A DNA stretch of 19,059 nt, taken from assembly GCA_903895475.1 (NCBI GenBank), contig CAITUF010000024.1:1-19059 (forward strand), written 5' to 3'. Positions 7,091 to 13,944 of the stretch are shown here, in pieces. The translations under genes and the position numbers were made by a program. Each line of letters begins with the position of its first letter. The stretch's first letter is position 1. This DNA comes from an uncultured Opitutia bacterium (GTDB lineage Bacteria > Verrucomicrobiota > Verrucomicrobiia > Opitutales > UBA953). Below the pieces are notes generated by a model. The model was given only the letters and a program-made list of their open reading frames with translations, had not been told where the DNA came from and searched no databases.

Positions 7091-9241
7091 ATGCCTGGCC
7101 GTCGATTTTGGATTCTTGCCGCAAGCGTCGGCCTCACCCTCAGCGGCGTCGCCGCGGACACTGTACCTGTGCCCGGGCCGGCGGCGAGCCAAGCGGCCAA
7201 GCCCGACGTTCCCGGCCTCTCTGGCCAAAGCTTCAGTTACGAAGAAAACGGCAAAGTCTTGGTGGCCGTCAACGCGAGCTTCAGTGCGAATGGTGCGTTC
7301 CTTTCCGCCCGCCTGATTAAACTCGATACCCGCACCGGCCTCATCACGGCGGAGGGCGACGTCGTCTACGCCACGCGAAACCTCCGCATCCTCGGCGAAA
7401 AAGCGCAGCTGGACCCGAAGAACGATATCGTCGTCGCGACCAAGGTCCGCTTCGGCCGTAACCCTGTTTACTTAACCGCTGACGAACTGCGCATTGAGAA
7501 CGGCGACAAGACTATCAAGGGCTTGCGGATGTGGCACAACGAACCCGCCGCCAGCGGCATGTCGCTGAACATCGGTTCCGCCCAGTATACCCAAAAGGAT
7601 GATTGGCTCGCCCTCCGCGCCGTCCGCCCGCAGATCGCTGGCCTCCCCTTCCTCTACATCCCGTACTACGGGCAAGAAGGGTATCAAGATATCCCTTACG
7701 ACATCTACCTGAACATGGGGTCGAAGGATCGTCAAGGAACCTACCTTCGCACCACGACGCTCGCCCGCCAAACGCCCTCGCTGTGGGTCGGTGCTCTCCT
7801 CGACTTCTACAGTAAGTCTGGCTTCCTGGTCGGCCCCTACCTCAAGTACGATAACGCCAAGGACCAGCAGGCCACCACGCACTGGAAAGGCTTCTTCCAA
7901 GCCGGCTTCATCAACGACCGCGGTGATTTATTGGCGGATAGCTTTGGCCGCCTCCCTGGGCGGACGCGGGCCTTCGAATACGGCGAGATTAACGGTCGCA
8001 CCGCCGACGGCGTCCAAGTGGCCGGCCAACTCTACGCCACGAGCGACCCTGATTTTGTTCGCGACTTCCGCCCGAACCTCTCCGACCGCACGGGGACTCC
8101 GCAGCTGAACCTCGAAGTCACCAAGCCTTGGAACGGCGGCCTGCTCTCGGCGAACCTCGTCGCCAAAGTCGACAACTATCAGGAAGTCACCCAGAAGCTC
8201 CCCGAGGTCCGCTTCGACCTGACTGAGACGGCCTTGGGTGAGCACGGCCTCCGGCAACGGGGTTTCGCCGCCCTGGCCTACCTGAACGCACAGCCGGCCG
8301 CCGGGATTGCCCCGACGGTCGCTTGGTCCACCGCGCGCCTCGATCTTTACTACGGCCTCTCCTATCCGCTCGTCACGGGAGACTGGCTGACGTTCAAACC
8401 CGTCATCGGGGCCCGGGCCACCGATTGGTCGTCCGCTCTCAACGGGCTCGGCAACCAAACTAAGGTCATGGGTCAAGTCGGCTTTGACGTCGAAGGCCTC
8501 CTCACCGGCTCCTGGGCACTGGTCGCCAAAAAATGGTCGATTGATGGCATGCGTCACAGCCTTCGCCCAATCGTCCAATACCGTTACCTCCCGGGTGCGG
8601 AGCAAGGCGCTGGAGTGCTCCCGCTGGCCGACCGCGCCGTGGCCCTTTCGGCCTTCCAAGAACTCGACCTAGCTGACCGCCCCGACGCCGCCAGCGTCAC
8701 GGCCCGCCAGGCGGCTCGCCTGGGCATGCGCAATACTTTGGCGACCCGCGACACCGTCAATGGCACCCGCGACCTCCTGCGCTTCGACGTCTTCACTAAC
8801 TGGGAACAGGATGCCGTCACTGGCACCGGCACTAAGTCGGACGTCCAAGCCCACCTCAGCCTCACGCCCGCGCCTTGGGTGAATATCGATTCCTACCAGC
8901 GCCTCCCGAACGGTGGCGGGGCTGCCCACGAGTCGCTCAACTCGATTTCCTTCAATTCCGGTGATTTCTGGAAAGCCTCCTTCGGCTGGTATCAACTCCG
9001 ACAGGCCGAAGTCGCCAACCAGCTCTGGTTGACGGGGGAAATTCGCCTTAATTCCGTCTATTCTGGGGTTATCACGACTAATTATGATGCCCTGACTAAC
9101 CAGACCATCTACCAGTCCATTGGCCTAGTGCAGCGTATCGGCAATTCTTGGGAAGTGGAATATGGCTTCCAGAAGAAGGTCTCCGCTTTCGGGGATAGTG
9201 CATTGGGCTTCCACCTGCGGGCTCGTTTGTTCAAGTTCTGA
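7091..9241 (+). CDS. lptD: LPS-assembly outer-membrane protein LptD (OstA family)
   Basis: 716 residues from the ATG at 7091; upstream Met codons in this frame run into glgB and precede a non-hydrophobic stretch, while this start gives a proper signal peptide (RRFWILAASVGLTLSGVAAD). An N-terminal OstA/LptA-like beta-jellyroll follows, at about 45-190, with LITAEGDVVYATRNLRILGE and YLTADELRIE. The remainder is a long beta-barrel rich in aromatic and alternating residues, ending in a C-terminal Phe (RARLFKF), typical of outer-membrane proteins. IAGLPFLYIPYY and RDFRPNLSDRTGTPQ match the usual LptD junction motifs. The protein inserts lipopolysaccharide into the outer leaflet with LptE. I found no cysteine anywhere in it, so the disulfides that control E. 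coli LptD cannot form. scpA starts three bases after its stop. Confidence 0.88.
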   Translation: MPGRRFWILAASVGLTLSGVAADTVPVPGPAASQAAKPDVPGLSGQSFSYEENGKVLVAVNASFSANGAFLSARLIKLDTRTGLITAEGDVVYATRNLRILGEKAQLDPKNDIVVATKVRFGRNPVYLTADELRIENGDKTIKGLRMWHNEPAASGMSLNIGSAQYTQKDDWLALRAVRPQIAGLPFLYIPYYGQEGYQDIPYDIYLNMGSKDRQGTYLRTTTLARQTPSLWVGALLDFYSKSGFLVGPYLKYDNAKDQQATTHWKGFFQAGFINDRGDLLADSFGRLPGRTRAFEYGEINGRTADGVQVAGQLYATSDPDFVRDFRPNLSDRTGTPQLNLEVTKPWNGGLLSANLVAKVDNYQEVTQKLPEVRFDLTETALGEHGLRQRGFAALAYLNAQPAAGIAPTVAWSTARLDLYYGLSYPLVTGDWLTFKPVIGARATDWSSALNGLGNQTKVMGQVGFDVEGLLTGSWALVAKKWSIDGMRHSLRPIVQYRYLPGAEQGAGVLPLADRAVALSAFQELDLADRPDAASVTARQAARLGMRNTLATRDTVNGTRDLLRFDVFTNWEQDAVTGTGTKSDVQAHLSLTPAPWVNIDSYQRLPNGGGAAHESLNSISFNSGDFWKASFGWYQLRQAEVANQLWLTGEIRLNSVYSGVITTNYDALTNQTIYQSIGLVQRIGNSWEVEYGFQKKVSAFGDSALGFHLRARLFKF

Positions 9242-9244
9242 ACT

Positions 9245-10108
9245 GTGACGGACCAATCCGCGACCCCCTCTTCCATTCCGACTGACGGCATTTTGCCGCC
9301 AGCCGACCTGCCGATCCGGCTGGACGTCTTTGAAGGGCCGTTGGACCTGTTGCTTTTCCTTATTCGGAAGAACGAAATCGATATTTACGATATCCCGATT
9401 GAGAAGGTCACCCAGCAGTACCTCGAGATCCTCCGGACGGAGGAGAAGGACAACCTCGAGCTCGCCGGCGACTTCTTCGTCATGGCTGCGACGTTGATGT
9501 ACATCAAAAGCCGCATGCTCTTGCCGGTCGAAAGTCGACCGGAAGAAGAAGTGCTTCCGACTCCGGAAGGCCAAGACCCACGCTGGGCCCTCGTCCAGCA
9601 ACTCATCCAATATAAACGCGTCAAGGAAACCGCCGCGATTATCCGCGGCTTAGCCGATGACCGCCAAGGTCTGCTCGCTCGCTACGTCGTGCAAAATGAG
9701 GGCGAAGACGCCGTCGTGCGTCCCGTCGCTCCTACCGAACGCATCGAACTCTGGAATACCTTTAACAACGTCCTCCGCCGCCTCGCCGAGCGCATCCAGC
9801 CGGGAAATCTTTCCGCCGAGAATGTCACCGTGTCGGATCGCATGGAGTTCATCCTCAAGCGCCTCGAAACCGAGCCGAAGTTCATCTTCACCTCCCTCTT
9901 GCCCGAACGCCCGAGCGTGGCCCTACTGATTGCCAACTTCTTGGCCTGTTTAGAATTGGCCAGGCTTGGCGCCATGCAGCTTGAACAAGACAACAATTTT
10001 GAGGACATCGTCTGCTCGAAGCGCGAAAAGGCGGAAGCCCCGTTCGCCGGGGAGACTTCCGAAGGTGGGTCCGAGTTCGATACACCGCCGCCTGAGGCGA
10101 ACCCGTAA
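9245..10108 (+). CDS. scpA: Segregation and condensation protein A (ScpA kleisin)
   Basis: 287 residues starting with GTG, three bases after the lptD stop. ScpA is the kleisin that bridges the two SMC heads and recruits ScpB in the chromosome-condensing complex. The family N-terminal signature is clear: RLDVFEGPLDLLLFLIRKNEIDIYDIPI, then QQYLEIL and AGDFFVMAATLMYIKSRMLLP. The C-terminal winged-helix part includes TSLLPERPSVALLIANFLACLELARLG and the ending EQDNNFEDI. The first 25 residues and the last 30 (acidic, Gly- and Pro-rich) are low-complexity tails. No other start is plausible, because the GTG is the only start in frame before the conserved region that does not cut it. No scpB or smc gene is in the window. 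Tight spacing implies co-transcription with lptD, an odd pairing of envelope and chromosome functions. Confidence 0.94.
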   Translation: MTDQSATPSSIPTDGILPPADLPIRLDVFEGPLDLLLFLIRKNEIDIYDIPIEKVTQQYLEILRTEEKDNLELAGDFFVMAATLMYIKSRMLLPVESRPEEEVLPTPEGQDPRWALVQQLIQYKRVKETAAIIRGLADDRQGLLARYVVQNEGEDAVVRPVAPTERIELWNTFNNVLRRLAERIQPGNLSAENVTVSDRMEFILKRLETEPKFIFTSLLPERPSVALLIANFLACLELARLGAMQLEQDNNFEDIVCSKREKAEAPFAGETSEGGSEFDTPPPEANP

Positions 10109-10153
10109 GCCGCTGAGGCTTGCGGCGCTGACTGCCACGTCTAAAGTAAATGT

Positions 10154-10399
10154 ATGGCTCGCAAGACGCGCTCCCCGAACCACCTGCTAGGCTTAGGCTT
10201 GGATAATTCCGACCAGCATAAGCGCATCACCCAAGGCGAAGGCTTTTCGCTCGTGGGGGGTTCCCAAGAGACCCACGAACGGATGACCGAAACCGTAGTG
10301 AAGACGGTCGAAGACCTCAGCCGCAAGGGCCGGAATCTGCAAGGAGCCGACCCTCGTGAAGTCGCCGAGCTCCTGCGCAAGCACGACCAGAGCCGTTAG
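10154..10399 (+). CDS. Small hypothetical protein (81 aa), function unknown
   Basis: A short, hydrophilic, basic protein that I do not recognise. It begins MARKTRSPNHLLGLGLDN and contains ITQGEGFSLVGGSQETHERM. Its second half (about residues 42-78) is predicted by eye to be helical and charged, with TETVVKTVEDLSRKG and a closing REVAELLRKHDQSR. There is no signal peptide, membrane segment or cysteine. It lies 45 bases after scpA on the same strand and 66 bases before the proline-rich gene. The codon usage resembles that of its neighbours (G/C-rich third positions), and the frame fills the gap between genes, which supports it being real. The GEGF..VGGS..TH..M pattern hints at a conserved motif but cannot be named. 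Confidence 0.65.
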   Translation: MARKTRSPNHLLGLGLDNSDQHKRITQGEGFSLVGGSQETHERMTETVVKTVEDLSRKGRNLQGADPREVAELLRKHDQSR

Positions 10400-10465
10400 C
10401 CCCAAAATCTGGCACTGACTGGTTGACTCACCCCTTTTTTAACGGCTTCATTCCCTTCCCTAACG
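10400..10465 (+). promoter_or_regulatory. Possible promoter upstream of the proline-rich gene
   Basis: These 66 bases contain TTGACT (10423-10428), five of six matches to a -35 box, then a run of six T (10435-10440). The expected -10 position holds CTTCAT, a poor match, so the call is weak. The T run has no stem before it and is not a convincing terminator. Confidence 0.22.
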
Positions 10466-10798
10466 ATGAGCACCGAGACACCCCCTCCCCCTCCTCCCGC
10501 TGAAGGCGATAACGCCGCACCTCAGGCCCCTAAGCTCAAGCTGGCTAAGCCCGCTGGTGCTGTGCTTCCGCCGCCTCCTCCGCCCCCGCCCGCTGCCGGT
10601 GGCGCCCCGCGTCCGCCCGTCGCTCCCATTCCCGCCCCGATCGCGGCAGCCGCTCCACGCGTCTCCCCGACAACCGGTGCTGCTAGCAATCGCAACGTAG
10701 GCAAAGCGGCGGCCGCTGTTGACGTGCTAGCCCTTGTGGCTTCCTTGAGTGCAGCCGTCTTCTTGTACTTAGAGCTCTTCTCTAAGACCAAGGGCTAA
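10466..10798 (+). CDS. Proline-rich protein with a single C-terminal membrane helix
   Basis: 110 residues. The first 75 are low-complexity and nearly all Pro, Ala and Gly, with two polyproline runs (PPPPPP at residues 6-11 and a longer run at about 35-42) separated by the basic segment PKLKLAKPAG. About residues 83-105 (AAVDVLALVASLSAAVFLYLELF) form one hydrophobic helix, followed by a basic SKTKG end. With no signal peptide and a terminal helix, it should be a tail-anchored inner-membrane protein with a cytoplasmic proline-rich arm. The family is not recognised; the layout could suit a tether or a proline-rich adaptor. It ends eight bases before the thioredoxin start, so the two are probably co-transcribed. 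Low complexity makes any homology call unsafe. Confidence 0.7.
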   Translation: MSTETPPPPPPAEGDNAAPQAPKLKLAKPAGAVLPPPPPPPPAAGGAPRPPVAPIPAPIAAAAPRVSPTTGAASNRNVGKAAAAVDVLALVASLSAAVFLYLELFSKTKG

Positions 10799-10806
10799 GA
10801 CCTTCC

Positions 10807-11142
10807 ATGGCATCCGATCTGATTACCAACCTCGACAGTAACACCTTTGATTCGACGATTAAATCGTCGACCGTGCCCGTCCTCGTGGACTTCTGGGCAA
10901 CCTGGTGCGGCCCCTGTAAGCAGTTGGGCCCGGTCCTTGACCAGCTCGCTGCTGAGATGGGTGCGACTGTGCAAATCTGCAAGGTGGACGTGGACACGAA
11001 CCGTAACCTCGCGACCCAGCTAGGCGTGACTTCGATTCCCGCCCTCTTCCTCTTCAAGGATGGTCAAGTCGTGGATAAAATCGTCGGTGCCCGCCCGAAG
11101 GGTGACATCGCCGCTTTCATCAAGAAGCACCAAACGGCCTAA
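10807..11142 (+). CDS. trxA: Thioredoxin
   Basis: 111 residues, the usual length for thioredoxin 1. The redox motif WCGPCK occupies residues 33-38 (active cysteines 34 and 37) after the family strand VPVLVDFWATWC, and the cis-proline loop TSIPALFLF gives Pro78. KVDVDTNRNLATQLGV is the conserved segment between them. There is no signal peptide, so it acts in the cytoplasm, reducing disulfides of substrate proteins with electrons from thioredoxin reductase, which is not in the window. It follows the proline-rich membrane protein by eight bases and is the last gene of the plus-strand group, closed by a hairpin terminator 21 bases after its stop. No Shine-Dalgarno sequence precedes the ATG. Confidence 0.97.
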   Translation: MASDLITNLDSNTFDSTIKSSTVPVLVDFWATWCGPCKQLGPVLDQLAAEMGATVQICKVDVDTNRNLATQLGVTSIPALFLFKDGQVVDKIVGARPKGDIAAFIKKHQTA

Positions 11143-11163
11143 GCTAGACCTGCTAAGCCAATT

Positions 11164-11196
11164 AAAAGGCCCGGAGCGCAAGCCCCGGGCCTTTTT
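11164..11196. terminator. Bidirectional intrinsic terminator between trxA and the respiratory operon
   Basis: An 11-bp perfect inverted repeat, AAAAGGCCCGG (11164-11174) and CCGGGCCTTTT (11185-11195), flanks a 10-base loop. On the plus strand the stem runs into TTTTTGCTTTTT, ending trxA transcription 21 bases after its stop. On the minus strand the same stem is followed by a T-rich TTTTAATT, so it can also end the respiratory operon, whose last gene stops at 11220. Confidence 0.93.
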
Positions 11197-11219
11197 GCTT
11201 TTTAGCTCAAACCGCGAAC

Positions 11220-11909
11220 TTACTTAATTTCCAGCGGGTGAGCCTGCAGGATTTCAGCCGGGCTATAGGAGGCACGGGTACCCACGGCCTTGCGGACCTC
11301 GGCGACCTTGGCATCCGTCACCGGGCCAGCGGCATTGCCCCAAGCTTGGCGGACGTAGGTAGCGATGTGCGCAATCTGGGCATCCTTGAGGCCGGCGCCG
11401 ACATTGGGCATAGCCCCGTTATACTTGGTCCCCTTGTAATCGAGTTCACCAGCCAAGCCTCCAATAATGATCTTAACCAGACGCTCTTCATTGCCGGCGA
11501 CCCAGGGAGAGTCGGCCAACGGGGGGAAAGCAGCGGCAACACCCAAGCCGGTAGGTTGGTGGCAGCCAGCACAGTTCGTGACGTAGAGCTTCTCACCCTT
11601 CACTGGGTCTGGTTCGAATTCCTTCGGGCCGTTGTCAGCCAAGGCTCGCGGGGCATCGAGGTCGAAGGAACCTGGATTGAAACCGCCAGAATTGTTGGTC
11701 AAGTAAACGCCAGCCCAGAAGCCGAAACCGCAAAACAGGAAAACAACGAAGACCGGCAACAGGGAGAATCCTTCGGCGGGCTCTTCCTTGTCATGGGCGA
11801 GTTGATAATGGACCTCGACGAGGCGGCCATCGGAGAAACCTTCGGCGCCGGCGTTGTTCGACGCCCGAGGGCGACGATGACGGTCATTGGGACGGTGAGA
11901 ATCGTTCAT
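11220..11909 (-). CDS. Membrane-anchored monohaem cytochrome c (CcoP-like position)
   Basis: 229 residues. A polar N-terminal tail (His/Arg/Asn-rich, residues 1-45) precedes one membrane helix (SLLPVFVVFLFCGFGFWAGVYL, about 49-70). A periplasmic cytochrome c domain follows, with haem attachment CAGCH (Cys113, Cys116, His117) and a likely axial Met167 in NGAMPNVG. It should carry electrons at the periplasmic face. It is the last gene of the operon, four bases after the CcoO-like gene, which is where ccoP sits in cbb3 operons, but it has one haem site, not the two usual in CcoP. Its haem domain is clearly similar to that of the cytochrome encoded at 13945-14685 (shared CHQPTG, YVRQ..GN and VTD/P..KV.EVR patterns), so the two look like paralogues. 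Confidence 0.9.
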   Translation of the reverse strand: MNDSHRPNDRHRRPRASNNAGAEGFSDGRLVEVHYQLAHDKEEPAEGFSLLPVFVVFLFCGFGFWAGVYLTNNSGGFNPGSFDLDAPRALADNGPKEFEPDPVKGEKLYVTNCAGCHQPTGLGVAAAFPPLADSPWVAGNEERLVKIIIGGLAGELDYKGTKYNGAMPNVGAGLKDAQIAHIATYVRQAWGNAAGPVTDAKVAEVRKAVGTRASYSPAEILQAHPLEIK

Positions 11910-11913
11910 AGGT

Positions 11914-12465
11914 TCACTGCTTCAATTTAGCTTCGGGCGAGGAGTAGTCCTGGCGAAGAGATTTCAGGTAGGCGATGAGGGCCGTGCCACGCTCATTAGG
12001 CTGGAGCGAGCCATCTTTGCCTTGGTTAAAGAGAGTCGGAAAGGCCGGCATGGCAGAACCAGCGGCGGGAGCCGAAAGATGCGCGGCGATTTCAGCGTCG
12101 GACTTGGCCCGGGCGCCGTAGTTAGCGAGGTCGGGACCGACCCGACGATTGCCGAGAGCAACCTGCGACTGCAGGACGTAGTCGCGGGCCACGGAGGGAC
12201 GGACGCCCCAACCTTGAGCGATATCGCTCCCCTGACCAGCGGGACGGACCTGCTGGGTGTGGCAAGCAACGCAACCCAGCTGGAGGTAGACCTGACGACC
12301 TTGGATCGCTAGACCCGGCTCCAAAGCTGGAAAGAGCGGACCGCCTTCTTCAGCCGGAGCCCGACCGAGCGCGCCCAGCTGCGCATGGCCAGCGAGGAGC
12401 AAGCCACCAAACGAAGCGGCGACGGTCGAGAAGACGCCCGCGAGGATGAGATTAAGGTTATTCAT
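11914..12465 (-). CDS. CcoO-like membrane-anchored cytochrome c subunit
   Basis: 183 residues, with an N-terminal helix (about residues 5-27) and a periplasmic monohaem domain. The haem site GCVACHTQQVRP (Cys65, Cys68, His69) corresponds to the CcoO signature GCxxCHxQxxRP. Further CcoO features are LAIQGRQVYLQLGC ahead of it, NRRVGPDLANYG at 106-117, and the axial Met139 in GSAMPAFPTLF. In cbb3 oxidases this subunit passes electrons to the haem b/b3-CuB centre of CcoN. Here the haem c site is complete, but the adjacent CcoN homologue has lost all its cofactor ligands, so the usual acceptor is absent. The start is 12 bases after the CcoN-like stop. The gene is shorter at the C-terminus than I would expect for a full CcoO. 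Confidence 0.88.
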   Translation of the reverse strand: MNNLNLILAGVFSTVAASFGGLLLAGHAQLGALGRAPAEEGGPLFPALEPGLAIQGRQVYLQLGCVACHTQQVRPAGQGSDIAQGWGVRPSVARDYVLQSQVALGNRRVGPDLANYGARAKSDAEIAAHLSAPAAGSAMPAFPTLFNQGKDGSLQPNERGTALIAYLKSLRQDYSSPEAKLKQ

Positions 12466-12477
12466 GGACGGGGCGGA

Positions 12478-13929
12478 TTAGGCTTGGCGAGCTTCGTCGG
12501 TCGAGGAGGAGCAGGTGGTCAGCATGCCCAAAGCGTTCAGTGCGAAGGCCACATGGCCGATCAGGAAGAGGACTGCACAGGCTGAACTCAGCAGGGCTTC
12601 CTGTGGGTGCATAGTCTGAGCGAAGGGCTTGGCGGCCGCGAGGGCGGCCCCTTGAGTCCAGCCAAAGAAGAGGGAGCCAGCAACCGAGCCGACCACCGCC
12701 AAGGCGCAGGACCAGAAGTGCAGATGCACTAACTTGGCGGAAGGCCAGAAGGCGCCCGTCAAGCGCGGCAAGATGTAGTAAGCCGCCCCAAAAATCACCA
12801 TCGAGACGAAGGCGTAGGTCAGCAACTGCTGCTGGCCCGCGGCAAAGGAGGTGAACCGAATAATGGCATTCAGGGAACGCGCCGAGAAGAGAATCTGCAG
12901 GGCGAGGGCCAACGTGTAGGCCACGAGGCCAAACACGACGAAACGTAGCGTGGTGTTATTCCAAGCGCGGGACCAACCCGAGTCACGCGAGAGCGTGCCG
13001 AAGAAGTTGATCGAGGTAATCGTCAGAGGGATGAACAACAGCACGGCGGCCACGACGCCCGTGGACTGAATCCAGAGCGGTACCGGGCTACCGAGTAAAG
13101 TCGCGGGACCAGTCCAACCGGCGAACAGGAAGAGCGTCCAGAAACCGACGGTCGACAGGTAGTAACCAGTGAGGGTCGTTTCGAGTTCCTTCGGCAGGAA
13201 GTAATAGACGGCAGCAAGGGCGGAAGCGCCCAGCCAGAGGAGGAGGAAGTTCTGCAGGAACCAGCTATGCACGAGGGCCTGGAGAACGCCGTTGGTCGGG
13301 CACCATAGCACCATGAGCTGGGTCAGAAGGTAGACCACTGGCAAGACGAAGGAAGCGCCCAAGATATACCACTGCGAGACGAAGACCTGCCCCGTGGGAC
13401 GACGTACGAAGGCGACGGCCGGCCAGAGGGCCGCCAGCAGGAAGGCGACAAAGAACGCCAGGGCGACGCCCCGTGGGAGTTCCAAGAGCTCAAAGGCGTT
13501 CTGAGAATCGATGAGGACAGTCGCGATACCGACGGTGAGGGCGAGGTTCCAAATCAGGCCGCCTAAGGTGGCGATCCAGCCGTTCCGGAACTCAAAGCGA
13601 CCCAAGGAAGCCAGTAACCAAAGGTTCAGGCCGATCAAGGCGTTCGACGCCCAACCGTAAAAGAACACGTTGCGCTGGATAGCATCGAGACGGCCAAAGG
13701 TGAGATACTCGCAGCTATTCAGGAAGCTAGGGAGGTGGAGCTTCACCGCCGTAATCACCGCCAGCACCGAGGAGACGAGCAGCCAGAGCAGCGCCGAAGC
13801 GAAGAAGAACTTCACCGGGCTGGCGACGCTGGCGTCGACGCGAGAAATGCGGGGTGAGCCAGTATCGGCGGGTCGTCCCTGAGGACGGCCCTGCCCTTGC
13901 GGACGGCTTTGTTGATTTTCCTGACTCAT
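12478..13929 (-). CDS. CcoN-like haem-copper oxidase subunit I homologue lacking all cofactor ligands
   Basis: 483 residues with about 12 membrane segments, the CcoN architecture, after a polar Gln/Gly/Arg/Pro-rich N-terminal tail of about 30. Alignment to remembered CcoN motifs is close: LTFGRLDAIQRNVFFYGWASNA (76-97), VHSWFLQNFLLLWL with YYFLPKELE, GWTGPATLL, and AAGQQQLLTYAFVSM with YYILPRL. At each cofactor site the ligand is replaced (P. stutzeri numbering in brackets): Gln85 (haem b H60), Gln226 (CuB H207), Ala276-Thr277 (CuB H257-H258), Gln366 (haem b3 H347), Gln368 (haem b H349) and Ala270 (Y251). It cannot bind haem b, b3 or CuB conventionally, so it is not an oxidase as written. The reading frame is intact and sits mid-operon, arguing for a kept function, perhaps structural. 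Confidence 0.87.
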   Translation of the reverse strand: MSQENQQSRPQGQGRPQGRPADTGSPRISRVDASVASPVKFFFASALLWLLVSSVLAVITAVKLHLPSFLNSCEYLTFGRLDAIQRNVFFYGWASNALIGLNLWLLASLGRFEFRNGWIATLGGLIWNLALTVGIATVLIDSQNAFELLELPRGVALAFFVAFLLAALWPAVAFVRRPTGQVFVSQWYILGASFVLPVVYLLTQLMVLWCPTNGVLQALVHSWFLQNFLLLWLGASALAAVYYFLPKELETTLTGYYLSTVGFWTLFLFAGWTGPATLLGSPVPLWIQSTGVVAAVLLFIPLTITSINFFGTLSRDSGWSRAWNNTTLRFVVFGLVAYTLALALQILFSARSLNAIIRFTSFAAGQQQLLTYAFVSMVIFGAAYYILPRLTGAFWPSAKLVHLHFWSCALAVVGSVAGSLFFGWTQGAALAAAKPFAQTMHPQEALLSSACAVLFLIGHVAFALNALGMLTTCSSSTDEARQA

Positions 13930-13944
13930 CGTATTATAAAGGGA

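Noticed and set aside
7001..7228. N-terminal extension of the glgB frame up to 7228
   Set aside because: It overlaps the lptD start and is unlike any GlgB N-terminus; the internal start at 7000 gives exactly the E. coli length.
7928..8659. 243-codon open frame on the minus strand opposite lptD
   Set aside because: Antisense shadow of a well-supported gene, with no motif of its own.
10109..10153. Short hairpin (AAGCC/GGCTT) after scpA
   Set aside because: Only a five-base stem and no T tract, so not a convincing terminator.
13933..13938. Perfect TATAAT on the minus strand just before the CcoN-like start
   Set aside because: No -35 box at a proper distance, and it lies only four bases from the ATG, so it would give a transcript starting at or inside the start codon; probably chance in a short operon spacer.
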